Of a stretch of 64,000 nt of DNA, positions 1 through 11,294 are shown piece after piece. This DNA is from Litoditis marina. Its lineage: Eukaryota > Nematoda > Chromadorea > Rhabditida > Rhabditidae. The notes below the pieces were generated by a model. That model saw only the letters and a program-made list of their open reading frames with translations. It searched no databases and had not been told where the DNA came from. The position numbers were made by a program, and so were the translations under genes. The stretch is from assembly GCA_964036275.1 (NCBI GenBank), contig OZ038433.1, forward strand, positions 52,841,902 through 52,905,901, given 5' to 3'. Position 1 is the stretch's first letter. Each line of letters starts with the position of its first letter.

Positions 1-201
1 AGTTTTCTGTGTGTTTGTAGTTTGTATCTTTGCACTTGCATAGCACTTGCGAACGAACCTATTACATATCTTCTATTTAATTGAAGAAGTAGGTTTATCA
101 GAGCGTCTTCGCCGTAAATGGCAAACAGAGTATTCTGAGAAGAGTTACCATTAAAACTGAAATATAAGTTTTCAATAAATGTAAAACTAATTTTCTTTTA
201 G

Positions 202-315
202 ATGTCATCGGCTTTCGACCATTCGAGACACCACATCGGTAGAATATCCACTTGGAATGACGACTATTGTAGCAGCAAGAAAGAGGCCGTGGTCTGCAAG
301 AAACCATATCATTAG
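202..315 (+). CDS. C-type lectin gene, last exon only (5' part outside window)
   Basis: This is a partial coding sequence: the terminal exon of a secreted C-type lectin whose upstream exons lie before the window. It opens after a TTTTCTTTTAG acceptor and encodes 37 residues plus TAG. It contains STWNDDYC, which carries the WND calcium/sugar-binding triplet, and the final VVCKK that closes the lectin fold. The exon is 114 nt long and nearly identical, including the stop codon, to the last exon of the complete lectin gene at 7159-7272. An AATAAA at 332-337 follows the stop, as in the other copy. The flanking intron and 3' sequence also match, so the two genes are tandem duplicates. Confidence is high for the exon; the function of the whole protein is inferred from the paralogue. 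Confidence 0.85.
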   Translation: MSSAFDHSRHHIGRISTWNDDYCSSKKEAVVCKKPYH

Positions 316-1921
316 ATACACATTCCACACTAATAAATGTTTCTAATCGCTCTATCACTGTGATTCACTCTACTTGACGATTCGTATAAAATAGTACTCT
401 GTGAAAGGAGACAAAGATCTCAGGCAGGGACCAAATCATCGTTGTACTTTGATTTGATCTCGGAAAATAAAACACTGTCTCATCATTGGATACACATTCA
501 GCACGAACAAAAGTTTCTAATCGCGCTCATGTCTTTCCTTCTGTATAAGTCATGCCCGTATGTTCCTAAAAGTACAGCAATTGATTCAAATCATACTTAA
601 CTAATTTAGAATAATATTATACGAAAAAACTACTCTACAGAATCTATGGTACATGACCCGGTTTACTACGGTAGCTGGACTGTTTTGCCGGGATCATCTG
701 CGTGTTAAATCCGGATAGTTTCATTATTTAGCAGAACAGATTTTGATAGGGTGTTCTTGCCGGTTTAACAGGCACTTGAATGTTTCGTAACCAATACGTA
801 ACAGAAAACAATTCATCTATACCAATGTGATGTCCAAAAAAGTTACAAGAACTGAAAATAATAATCACTAATAAAATTGTTACCGCGACAGTCCGTGTGT
901 GAGTGAAACGTGTACGAAGACAAATTTTTCAGTCACGTTCATATATGTTCAAAAAAGGCAATATACGGCACTTTGGAATGAGAATGGGATTGTGATTCAC
1001 AAGCCAAATGTACATAATGGAATTGTATTGTTAACTTGTAACTGTACACAAACACCATAAAGGAATAAAGAGAATGTATATACCAATGTTAGATGGATTA
1101 ATGGCAATGAAAGCGTTTCAGAAATGAGCTGCATAAAAGGATTCAAACACAGCTAGAGAGAATATTGGACTCACTTCGTTCCTTTTCGAAACATCATAAA
1201 CGGTTTTGTAGAAAAAAATGTGAAATGATGAACTTGTCATCGTTCAGAGTACGTATGCTATAAAAGATCTCGGCACCTCAATCCCAGCCTGCGTCTCTCG
1301 CTCTGCCTCACTATTTCTCGTCTCTTCGATCCTGGCGGGTTGTAAGAGGAGAGAGATATAGTTCGCACATTTCCCAACTGAACTTGGGCAGCTTGCCAAT
1401 AAAATTTCAAGGCAGTTTTTGAACATGTTGAAATACTTCAAAACAATAGAAATTCATGTGAAGGGTTCTTTTCCTTAGTTATAGTTCGTGTTCAGGGACA
1501 CTTTCGGTAAAATATATGTTTTCTCTAAATAACAGTCTTTTAAAGTTTTTGGCACGCTGCCAACGAGTTCATTTGGGAAATTTGAGCACTATCATTTTTG
1601 AGGAGACGCAGGATGGGATGAAGGTGCGCGATCTTCTAGCATATCTACTCAGAAGAAGAATAGAATAATGAATAGAATTATGTTTGATGAAGGTATTTAT
1701 TGGAAACAAATTCAATTTTGTTCTACTTTGAATGTCCAACTGAACTTGTTTGGAACTGTGAGTTTCAATAAGCACGCAGTTCGTTTTTTCAAGTTCCATA
1801 TTGACATTATGGTAGGTTGAAATGGAGTTATTTGAGGTTTACGCCCATTTGTATTTGTGGTTCTATGTATTTTGATCGACGTAGTTAAATAAACATCGAA
1901 CACTTATAGCAGAAGCTCGAA
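316..1921. other. intergenic region between two lectin genes
   Basis: No coding exon is seen. Positions 316-840 are the 3' flank of the upstream lectin gene and are duplicated at about 7273-7680. Positions 1253-1647 hold a MITE with terminal inverted repeats. The remaining sequence is AT-rich and unremarkable. The promoter of the complete lectin gene must lie here, but I see no clear TATA box. Confidence 0.6.
1253..1647. mobile_element. MITE with GAGACGCAGGATGGGATGAAGG terminal inverted repeats
   Basis: The left end contains TATGCTA followed by a CCTGCGTCTC block, and the right end contains its inverse, GAGACGCAGGATGGGATGA, followed by CTAGCATA. The same termini bracket a shorter element at 9704-9857. 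No transposase reading frame is present, so this looks like a non-autonomous DNA element. Confidence 0.6.
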
Positions 1922-4900
1922 ATGAAAGTGGGCATTCTTATTTTGATTCTGACGTCAAGTCTCCAAGCGAAGCCTCTTAACAATGGAGACTGGCAGTGAG
2001 TTTTCTTGCTCGAGGGCGTGGACAAATTTTTTCGGATAAAGCTTTAATAGAAGTTTAAAATACAACTATACTAACTAAAGCTCAATACGAAAAAAGGTCG
2101 AATTTTTTATTAGAGTACAAGTTTAATGAACATTAGAGACAATAGAAGGAACGTAGTTCCTTGTATCGAGGCTTTTTATACTAGAAGTGACTCGAATAGT
2201 CACGTAAAGCTGACATTCCAATGAGGATAGCGTGCACTTTTTCCCTGCACGTTTCTGAGTTATGCTGCCTTTTTATGTTCTACGTGACTTTGCAATTGAT
2301 TAACAATATACCGATGTGCTAGACAATGAACAGGATCTGTTGTAATTGAGATTACGGGTCCTGATGAACGTGTTGTTGAGAACGAGTTGAGAAATTAATT
2401 AGTTCTAGTAACACGAAAAATGCCTAGAATACATTGATACAACGTGGCCAGCATAGAACTGAACAAGGTCTACATATTGACGTGTAATACGATGAAACCT
2501 CGACGTTCCTGCTGAACCGTACGCGCTTCAGAAACATATAAACATTATTTTGTTCGAGTGATTTTTTAGTTGTTGAGTTTGAGGGTACGGCATTATTTTG
2601 TACGGTGAATATATGTCAGTGACAATGACTATAAGTTTCCCAATTCAATTGATTTTCAGGTACAACAATAACGTAACGGATGACGTCAAATCTGGAGCTT
2701 CTGACTACTCCGTCTACGGATATACCGATGAAGCCAACTCTGGAGTTTCTGACTACCCCGTCTACGGATATACCGATGACGCCAACTCTGGAGCTTCTGA
2801 CTACCCCGTCTACGGATATACCGATGACGCCAACTCTGGAGCTTCTGACTACCCCGTCTACGAATATACCGATGATGCCAACTCTGGAGCTTCTGACTAC
2901 CCCGTCTACGGATATACTGAAGACGCCAACTCTGGAGCTTCTGACTACCCCGTCTACGGATATACCGATGACGCCAACTCTGGAGCTTCTGACTACCCCG
3001 TCTACGGATATACTGAAGACGCCAACTCTGGAGCTTCTGACTACCCCGTCTACGGATACACCGATGACGCCAACTCTGGAGCTTCTGACTACTCCGTCTA
3101 CGGATATACCGATGACGCCAACTCTGGAGCTTCTGACTACCCCGTCTACGGATATACTGAAGACGCCAACTCTGGAGCTTCTGACTACCCCGTCGACGGA
3201 TACACCGATGACGCCAACTCTGGAGCTTCTGACTACCCCGTCTACGGATATACCGATGACGCCAACTCTGGAGCTTCTGACTACCCCGTCTACGGATATA
3301 CAGAAGACGCCAACTCTGGAGCTTCTGACTACCCCGTCTACGGATATACCGATGACGCCAACTCTGGAGCTTCTGACTACCCCGTCGACGGATACACCGA
3401 TGACGCCAACTCTGGAGCTTCTGACTACCCCGTCTACGGATATACCGATGACGCCAACTCTGGAGCTTCTGACTACCCCGTCTACGGATATACCGACGAC
3501 GCCAACTCTGGAGCTTCGGAATACCCCGTCTACGGATATACTGAAGACGCCAACTCTGGAGCTTCTGACTACCCCGTCTACGGATATACCGATGACGCCA
3601 ACTCTGGAGCTTCTGACTACCCCGTCTACGGATATACCGATGACCGCAACTCTGGAGCTTCTGACTACCCCGTCTACGGATATACTGAAGACGCCAACTC
3701 TGGAGCTTCTGACTACCCCGTCTACGGATATATCGATGACGCCAACTCTGGAGCTTCTGACTACCCCGTCTACGGATACACCGATGACGCCAACTCTGGA
3801 GCTTCTGACTACCCCGTCTACGGATATACCGATGACGCCAACTCTGGAGCTTCTGACTACCCCGTCTACGGATATACCGATGACGCCAACTCTGGAGCTT
3901 CTGACTACCCCGTCTACGGATATACTGAAGACGCTAACTCTGGAGCTTCTGACTACCCCGTCTACGGATATACCGATGACGCCAACTCTGGAGCTTCTGA
4001 CTACCCCGTCTACGGATACACCGATGACGCCAACTCTGCAGAAAATACGGATATCAACCATCCGCATGGTTCGAAAAGTGAGTGCTTATAGCTTATCCTT
4101 CATGCGCCCATAGTTCATATCTGTATCGCCCGGCTCCTCTACAACATTCTGAGCACTTGTTTCAACAAAGTGCACGATTCCTCATAAGAATGCTAGTTTC
4201 ACGTGACTATTCAATTTACTCCCAGTATACTCAGCTTTACCTGTACAAAAGATCTGGATATACCTGAATACGGTCGCAGGTTAAGATAGTAGCATACAAC
4301 AGATTTGTACAACTATGCATGAATTCTTGAGTTATTCACAATAGCCCATTCGCAGTCAAATTAACCTAATTCTTTCAGTTCGTTGTGGCAACGGGGTATT
4401 CTTCGAGGAGACACAGTCCTGTTACAAGGTGATGTCATGCTCATTCATAAGGAGTGAACGGATATTTGTTGTAGTTTGATCTGAGTACAAGACCACAATT
4501 TAAGAAATTTTGACCTCAAAGGAACGGAATCAAACTACAGAAACAGGGGTCAATACACCGTATGTGTTGCCTGTGTTGGAAAAAAATGTTTAAATGAAAA
4601 CATAAAAGAATCCATTTGGAATTTTCTAATGTTTCTCCATGTTTCTACTAAGCTATGTTTCACCCCAGTAGTATACAGTGCATTAATTAAGTGCAAAATT
4701 TCAATTTCAGTTAAACTCGAACCCAACTTTTAAATACTGTTAAATGTCCTAAAATCATTTTATTTTTACCGAGTGGACCAAAAATCCCAGTCAACTAACA
4801 TTTTGAATTTGAGCTGCAGTTGTTTTCAATTCCTTTTCACAATCCAATTAGATTCCATAACCATGGTTTAGGTATTCCTTAAGCCCCTGTATATTGTGTA

Positions 4901-7272
4901 TGTCTGTTCGCTGGTGAATAGCTCTCTTGCATTTTCTTCATGCTTATGGCAGCGTGCCAATGATGTTTGGCAGCGTGCCAATGATCTTTGGCAGCGTGGC
5001 AATGATCTTCGAAATCGTTTTTCACCAGGTTCTTTCCCAAAGATTGAGAATTCCGAAAGTTGTCCGTCACCCTTGTTGTAGTGAGTGAGCACGAAGACTG
5101 TTCACATAACCAAATATTATCAATTAAAACTTTAACATTTTTTCATTGGCACCCTTCCAAGGTCTCTGGGAATAAAAAAAAAACTATACCTGATATAGAA
5201 GGGGTGACCGTAAACTGCTACAACTTTTCGCGGACAACGTTATCTGAACTTTGAAGGCAATAATGGAAGACGATTTGACCTACAAACGTGCAGAGCGGTT
5301 GTGCAGACGATGGGGATCCAACATCACTTCTATTCACAGCGGAACTGAGAATGAATTTGTTCTGGGTTTGTTGTACATAATTTGGTTAATTGGTACAGAA
5401 GATTTGATTTGCTAAAGTAATATATTAGTTCTTATCATATAGGTACTCTACTGCATTTTTAAATAACCGATCTATTGGTTCATTACCCAAGAAACTCTTT
5501 AAATTGCACTATTAGGACCATACACTTCCTATGTCAATGGGCACAAGATATTGATCAATAAAAGAGCGTGTAGATTAGAGGTACGCAGACTGTCGGAGGC
5601 TTTTGATCTCTTCAATCTATGACTGCTGTGATGTATATTTTACTGTGTTCTCAGGATTGGCAGCAACAATGAACTCCAGAAACTTCCGTACATGGATAGG
5701 ATTGGTTTGGTCAAGAACAGTTGGTTGGATGTGGACTGACGGATCTAAGGTGAAAGTGTGGTCAATTCTATATGTAACCGGATTTTTCGGTAACCTGACC
5801 GGTTTTTTGGTAACCCTTTTTTCAGGTTACCTCACAGGTAACCGGTAGGTAACCTAAAACTAAAATCCGGTTACCGTGCAAACTGACGGTAAAGACCACA
5901 TTTTGCGTTGAAAAACAGATAACCTGTTTTTCATTTTCGGTTACCGACCGGTTACCTACTGAGGTAACCTGAAAACAATGGTTACCAAAAACCGGCTAGG
6001 TTACCAAAAAACCCGGTTACATATATAATTCACCTGAGAGTGTTCGCTAAACTTTAAGTGTTGGATTGAATAGTTGATGCCTTGCTGCGGCGAGCAATAC
6101 TATTTTGCAGACGGCAAGAGAGTGTTCAGATTGAGGAAAAGCAGAGAATAGACCGTTCTTATATTGTTTCAGTCCAAAACAATAAAGATGTTGATCTGAT
6201 TCGTTCATTGTACGATATTTCACGATAAAATGAAGCAATCAAGTGTTCAGGTCGATTACACCGCTTGGAACTCGGAAAGGCATGAACCGAATGGCGTGGG
6301 CAATTGTGTTGAGGTGAGTGAAATGAACAGATTCGTTACTACTAGGAAGTGAATGACTTCTGACAAACAATGAGTAGTAATGACTTTACTCTCACTTTAC
6401 TGCACTTCGCTGCATGATGCCGCGTACAAAGATGACACGAAGAAACAATGGTATAGTAGATGTCAATGGAAAGGCAGCTGAGGGTACTGTAATCTCACTT
6501 TACGCTGTGTACGCAAAATTTCTTCGATTCCGACGCTTTCTGGTTATACGGTAAAATAGCGCAGTGGTAAGCGTTCTGCTACAAAGGTTTTGCTCGCAGG
6601 TTCGATTCCGGCAAAAAAGTTAAAGTTACCCCTTTTCTTCAAAGTTCCTTACGGAACTTGCAAGGGACAGTCTCAGAGGGAAACTCTGTAAGGCAGACTG
6701 AATTTGGCCTACAATCCCCATCCAGCCACGGAGCACCAGGGGAGGCTTCAACTTTCGTGGACATTCTACTACCAATTTATCGTCCACGAAGGGATGAATG
6801 CCTTGGTTGGCAGTGATGGACATCGAACGTGTGACCCTTTGAGTGATGGGTGGCGCCTAAACCACTACACTATTCCACCACCACTACACACTGAGATTCA
6901 AACATACTGTAGTTGAGTTATGAACTTCTTCGCGACGCCGAATGCGACAAAGATTTTGATTCTAGAACCTGATAAGGTTTGAACTGTTCACCAGGCATTT
7001 TTTTGTTTGTTCAGAGTTGGTATCTCTGCACGATCGAACAACGAAATCTTTTCACATTTAATTGAGGAAGTAGGTTTCTCGCCACTTTTTTTGGGCAGAA
7101 TTATCTCCTAAACTAGAATAAAATTTTACAACAATTCGAAACTTCGATTTCATTCCAGATGGCATCGGTTTTCGACCATTCGAGACACCACATCGGTAGA
7201 ATATCCACTTGGAATGACGACTATTGTAGCAGCACAAAAGAGGCCGTGGTCTGCAAGAAACCCTATCATTAG
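1922..7272 (+). CDS. secreted C-type lectin with a 28-copy 16-residue repeat domain
   Basis: Seven exons: 1922-1995, 2660-4077, 4379-4428, 5257-5365, 5655-5749, 6251-6313, 7159-7272. All phases agree and give 640 aa. Exon 1 encodes a signal peptide (MKVGILILILTSSLQA). Exon 2 encodes an N-glycosylation sequon (NVT) and then 28 copies of a 16-residue acidic, tyrosine-rich unit (DYPVYGYTDDANSGAS). Exons 3-7 encode one long-form C-type lectin domain (about residues 497-640) with six cysteines, a WIGL core, an EPN triplet (HEPNG) and WND. EPN plus WND is the calcium-dependent mannose-type binding signature, so sugar binding is likely intact. The protein is predicted to be secreted, perhaps to the gut lumen or cuticle; this is inference. 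AATAAA at 7289-7294 lies 17 nt past the stop. The gene is a tandem duplicate of the one ending at 315. Introns carry MITEs and two tRNA-derived SINEs. Confidence 0.9.
2177..2310 (+). mobile_element. MITE family A copy (TATACTAGAAGT...ACAGTATA)
   Basis: An approximately 135-bp element begins TATACTAGAAG and ends near AACAATATA. It contains TAGTCACGTAAA near one end and the inverse CACGTGACT-type sequence near the other. Further copies lie at 4158-4228 (partial, -), 18935-19068, 24544-24670 (-), 24884-25018, 28806-28938 (-), 39384-39515 and 47445-47575. This copy lies in lectin intron 1. Confidence 0.75.
2703..4046 (+). repeat. 48-bp coding tandem array, 28 units
   Basis: Twenty-eight in-phase 48-bp units encode the 16-residue lectin repeat; the last unit decays at its 3' end into the linker before the splice donor. 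Unit variants are few: TDD versus TED, VYGY versus VDGY, and a first unit with SVYGY. TED variants occupy units 5, 7, 10, 13, 18, 21 and 26. Nucleotide identity between units is very high, which points to recent expansion or ongoing homogenisation. Two other frames also stay open through the array, a consequence of the 48-bp period. Confidence 0.95.
5769..6024. mobile_element. foldback MITE rich in GGTTACC
   Basis: A self-complementary element of about 256 bp with termini TATATGTAACCGG and CCGGTTACATATA. The interior repeats GGTTACC and GGTAACC many times, so most of the element can fold on itself. It lies in lectin intron 5 and starts about 19 bp after the splice donor at 5750. It holds no coding capacity. 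Confidence 0.8.
6550..6613 (+). repeat. tRNA-derived SINE head (A and B boxes)
   Basis: TAGCGCAGTGGTAAGCG resembles an RNA polymerase III A box, and GGTTCGATTCC at about 6599-6609 is a near-canonical B box. The intervening arms do not form a good tRNA cloverleaf, so this is a tRNA-derived repeat rather than a tRNA gene. Similar heads occur at 16288-16362 and, inverted, at 17605-17685. It lies in lectin intron 6. Confidence 0.6.
6614..6883 (-). repeat. tRNA-derived SINE, inverted relative to its neighbour
   Basis: Read on the minus strand, the element starts with a tRNA-like head: TAGTGTAGTGGTTTAGGCG as A box, then a B-box-like GTTCGATGTCC, followed by an unrelated body of about 200 bp. It abuts the plus-strand SINE head at 6550-6613, so the two elements converge. 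It is non-coding and lies in lectin intron 6. Confidence 0.5.
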
Positions 7273-7705
7273 ACACACATTCAACATTAATAAAAGTTTC
7301 TAATCGGTCTTTTACTATGATTCACTCTACTTGACGATTAGTATAAAATAGTACTCTGTGAAAGAAGATAAAGATCTCAGGCAGGCATCAAATCATCGTT
7401 GTACTTTGATTTGATCTCGGAAAATAAAACACTGTCTCATCATTGGGTACACATGCAACACAATAGTTCAAATTGCTCTCTCACTATGACTTGACGATTA
7501 GTATGAAATAGTATTATGTAAAAGAAGGCAAATTTGTTAGGGAGTGATAAAATCATCGGTGAATCACAGATTGCGTGTTCTTGCCGGTTTATTAGGCAGT
7601 TGAATGTTTCGTAGCCAATACGTAGCAGCGGACAATTCATATATTCCGATGAGATGTTTGAAAAGGAACATAAAAAAATAAACAAATTGACAAAATCTAA
7701 TAATT

Positions 7706-7753
7706 GACTACCCCGTCTGATATACCAATGACGTCAACTCTGAAGCTTCTCAC
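7706..7753 (+). pseudogene. relic of a lectin 48-bp repeat unit
   Basis: One unit of the lectin coding repeat is recognisable (GACTACCCCGTCT, GATATACC, ATGACG, CAACTCTG, AGCTTCT) with a 4-base deletion that breaks the frame and several substitutions. It follows the duplicated lectin 3' flank, at the position where exon 2 of another tandem lectin copy would be expected. It is best read as the remnant of a third gene copy. Confidence 0.7.
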
Positions 7754-8355
7754 CTTTATTATATAAGCCAGCTGAGACACTGGCATAACAATATATTTCG
7801 CTACGTATCCAGTTACGATTTTTTGCTAATGAAAACCTATTTATTAGTTACGTTCACGTGAAATAAATCAGAGCACGTATGCCTGTCCTGTGTCACTCAA
7901 TTTGCGCACTATTTTCAATACTACTATCTCGACGATACGTTATGGCAGATAAATAGTGTTAGTGTGAGGTGACTCAGGTTTGGATTGACTGTAACTACCA
8001 GACGATAACCAGCTGGATAATTCAGGATACTTGTGATAACAATATGGTTGAATACAAAACATCATAAACTTCACACATGACAAATATGAGTTATTTAACG
8101 AGATACCTCGCGCGCTGTCGTTCTGCATAGGCTATTGAGCATATCATAACCAATACCCCTGTGTTTATTATCTCGTACGTGAGAGAGTTCTCTAACCGGC
8201 GATACAGTAGGTGGAACACAAAGGATTAGTCAGTGGGTTGCTCACTAGCTAATGCAGAGTGTCTCTTCTATAAAGTCTGAATGACCAAAGACCAGGTAAA
8301 GAAGATGAATAAATTCTGTGAAATTGTCATTTTATTCTACTAGATATTATGCTTT

Positions 8356-8468
<113 letters not shown>

Positions 8469-8869
8469 AGAGAGCGAACGATTATACGCCATGAGAAGAG
8501 AGAGAGAGGGGGAGAGAGAGAATGACAGAAGAGAGAGAGAAAAAAGGGAGAGAGAACTCAGTGAAAGACTTGCTGACAGTCGCGTGCGCAAATTGCTGTT
8601 GTTTGTTCAATGCGCACCCAAAAGAGGCACGCGAACGAGAACATCCCCCATTGATCCAATTTCGTCGAGATTTGAAACATTCAACATGAATACATATAGC
8701 AAAATGGAACACACATCTCTCCAGACATTTTTCTGTATGTTCTACAACGGCGTTTATGGAACCTAATCTATTTTACATTCGCTTCCTTTCTCCCTCTTTT
8801 TTATAAATTCTCGCCCCGTTCTCTCTCCCACATTCTCAATTTTCTCTCTCTCAAATTTTCACTAATTAA

Positions 8870-8873
8870 TTTT

Positions 8874-8919
<46 letters not shown>

Positions 8920-9200
8920 TCTCCATCTTTCTTTCTGCGTCTCTCTTTCTCATTCTTTCTGCTCAATGTTCTCTTTCTCATTTTCTTGCTTTGTCGCTTC
9001 TCTTACCTTCTTATTTTTTTCTTATGTCGTCCCCATTCTCTCTCCTTCCTTCCTTCATCGCTTTCTCTGCATTTTTGTTTTCATCTTCCTCTCTCTCTCT
9101 TCCCATTCCCTTATTTTCCTCTCTATGTTTGCCTTTTTTTATTTTCTTTCTCTTTCTCCCTCTTTTCCTCTCTTCATTTCCCTTACTTCCATCTCTCTCT
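8870..9200. repeat. CT-rich low-complexity tract
   Basis: A perfect (CT)n run of about 37 bp near 8878 grades into pyrimidine-rich sequence for 300 bp. Long open frames here come only from the low complexity. Confidence 0.9.
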
Positions 9201-9703
9201 CCGGATATGGCCACTACGTCTATCGATCCCCGACACTGGCTTTTTTGCATTTGAGAGCCCTCTAGTAATTATTCCCTTTCAGAGCTATATTGCGAACGCT
9301 CTTCTCACTAACTTCTATACCTATATAGTTACGGCAAAACATTCAAACAACATTCCAATATCTTACTATAAGTTCCACAAACCGAATTAGGAGGAACAAT
9401 AGACATAGAAACATTAGTTATCTTCCTATATTTACAATATTATTCTTTCCACCGAGTTTTCATTATTTTTACTGCAAAACTGTCGTTATTTGCAAAATAA
9501 TCATGCGACCAGTACTGAAAGACATGCACTAATTAACTTAGAAATGAGCAGCAGGGTCCTTCCCAAAAAAGGCAGATTGAGATTCAGTGGACCTCAGTCG
9601 CGTGCAATAACCAGGTGAAACATTTATCGAATGATATTAAATTATACGCTAAATTTAACGAAATTCGTTCACTATTAGGTTTTGTGTGACTTAGCTGGAA
9701 GTA

Positions 9704-9857
9704 TGCTAGAAGATCCCGGCATCTTCATCCCATCCTGCGTCTCCTAAAACATACGCTGTTTCTCTGCTCTTAAATCCCGGCGGGATGTATGATACATGAA
9801 ATTCTGACGCAGAGGGAGAGACGCAGGATGGGATGAAGGTGCCGGGATCCACTAGCA
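9704..9857. mobile_element. short MITE, second copy of the GAGACGCAGG family
   Basis: Near-perfect inverted termini: TATGCTAGAAGATCCCGGCA on the left and its counterpart TGCCGGGATCCACTAGCATA on the right, with inner CCTGCGTCTC/GAGACGCAGG arms. It is a shorter relative of the element at 1253-1647. Confidence 0.75.
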
Positions 9858-10060
9858 TATGTACCCTGAAGGTATGAAATTTATATCGAGTTTGACCAAT
9901 AATCATAGTACACATTATAAACATTGTATGACTTTAACCAACCCAGTTATACTTTAATGTGTGTCCTATCGACTGATTAATGACCGAGGGACTGTTTTCT
10001 TATATTCGTTGAGTGAAACATTTGGAGGATGAACTTTTTTCAGTCTAGTTGGAGATATTA

Positions 10061-10228
10061 TAGAATAGAATAGAATAGAATATATTTATTCGCGATTCAA
10101 CACGAGACTTTTCACACTGTTGGATGTGACACTCCGATTGGAGAACTAAAAGAAGAAAAATTTAGATGGTGAAAAGGGTATTGTGGCCCTGTTACGCGCT
10201 CATAATGATTGATGCCCTATGAGATTGA
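10061..10228 (+). repeat. dispersed repeat family C
   Basis: It starts with ATAGAATAGAATATATTTAT and later carries GTTGGATGTGACACTCC and CTGTTACGCGCTCATAATGA. The same order occurs at 19157-19300 (SLC7 intron 12) and in diverged form at 37634-37790 (cysteine-rich gene intron 5). Non-coding; class unknown. Confidence 0.75.
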
Positions 10229-10393
10229 ACCATGCTGTGTTATCGTAATCCGGCCACATAGTTGCTTTATTAAACAACTCCTTGTTTTGTAATTTGGTCT
10301 CGATGTAAAAATTTATTGTAACGGAAGAGCAACGTTGTAAAACAAAGAACCAGTGAAACGAGCACTGCAAACGAATAATACAAAGCTATACAA

Positions 10394-10996
10394 CTAGGGT
10401 TGTTAAAGCCAAACTCGAATTTCGAAAAAACTCGAAATATCTCGAAATTTCGAGTTTCGAGTCCGACTCGAAACTCGAAAAACTCGAAATCTCCAAAACT
10501 CGAGTAACTCGAAACTCGAAAAACTCGGTTTTTCTCCAAACTCGAAAAACTCGAAACTCGAAAAACTCGAAATTTTTGAAACTCGAAAAGTTCGAGTTCT
10601 CGAGTTTCGAGTTTGGCCTCGTCCCAAGTCAGAAATAACGGACGAATGAGCGTTTCAGAGCACTTTTTTTGCTATTTCCAACATGAAATGCTTCTTTTTT
10701 CACGATTCTCGCATAATCATATGAAATAAATCAGAATTTCTCAAAAAATTCTTATTTGTTTAGCTCGATAAAATCCTAAAACTTACCGACCAAACTCGAA
10801 ACTCGAAAATCGAGTTTTTCGAGTTCAACTCGAAACTCGAAAACTCGTTTTTTTTTTGAAACGCTGAAAACTCGAACTCGAAAAACTCGAAATTCCCAAA
10901 ACTCGAATAACTCGAAACTCGAAAAACTCGTTTTTTCCCAAAACTCGAAAAACTCGAAACTCGAAAACTCGAAATTTCAAACTCGATTAACAACCC
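10394..10996. mobile_element. 603-bp element with AGGGTTGTTAA termini and TCGAG arrays
   Basis: The ends AGGGTTGTTAA and TTAACAACCCT are inverted. Two internal blocks (about 10405-10615 and 10790-10985) consist almost only of ACTCGAAA, AACTCGA and CGAGTTT words. The whole can fold extensively. No coding capacity; a non-autonomous DNA transposon is the simplest reading. Confidence 0.65.
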
Positions 10997-11278
10997 TATA
11001 TACAACCCAGTACTCCGCTCGAACGTGCCATCCTAATAAAGTTCAAAAGGCTGCTTCTCTCATCGATGTTTATATATTGCTCGCTGTTTCATTATTTTTG
11101 TAAATCAATTGATAAGCTCTTCATTTAATCGCAAACTTGATTGTTATACAGATTATTGATAAACTTATTATTATTATCACTTCGCTACGATGTCCCTGTT
11201 CTTCCATCTCGTTGAGTGCACACAGTCTTCTTTTCACCAACAAAGACTGAGAACGACCTCATCCATCTTTTTTTTCAC

Positions 11279-11280
11279 AG
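11279..11280 (+). other. candidate trans-splice acceptor, transporter gene
   Basis: TTTTTTTTTCACAG ends 14 nt before the transporter start codon at 11295. A strong acceptor with no upstream exon fits spliced-leader addition. A closer ATG at 11282 is followed at once by a stop, so 11295 is the start. Confidence 0.55.
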
Positions 11281-11294
11281 AATGAACTGAGAAG

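Noticed and set aside
2616..4113. Long open frames overlapping the lectin array in another plus frame (477 codons) and on the minus strand (483 codons)
   Set aside because: The 48-bp period keeps any stop-free frame open throughout. Only the frame that joins the signal-peptide exon and the lectin exons in phase is supported.
6550..6613. tRNA gene
   Set aside because: A and B boxes are present, but acceptor and anticodon stems do not pair; called a tRNA-derived SINE.
8872..9390. 172-codon plus-strand frame rich in Ser/Phe/Leu
   Set aside because: Low-complexity CT-rich tract; the other frames are equally open.
9544..9616. Possible first exon (Arg/Lys-rich, ends at a donor-like AGGTGAAA)
   Set aside because: No downstream exon in compatible phase found; joining it to transporter exon 1 meets a stop.
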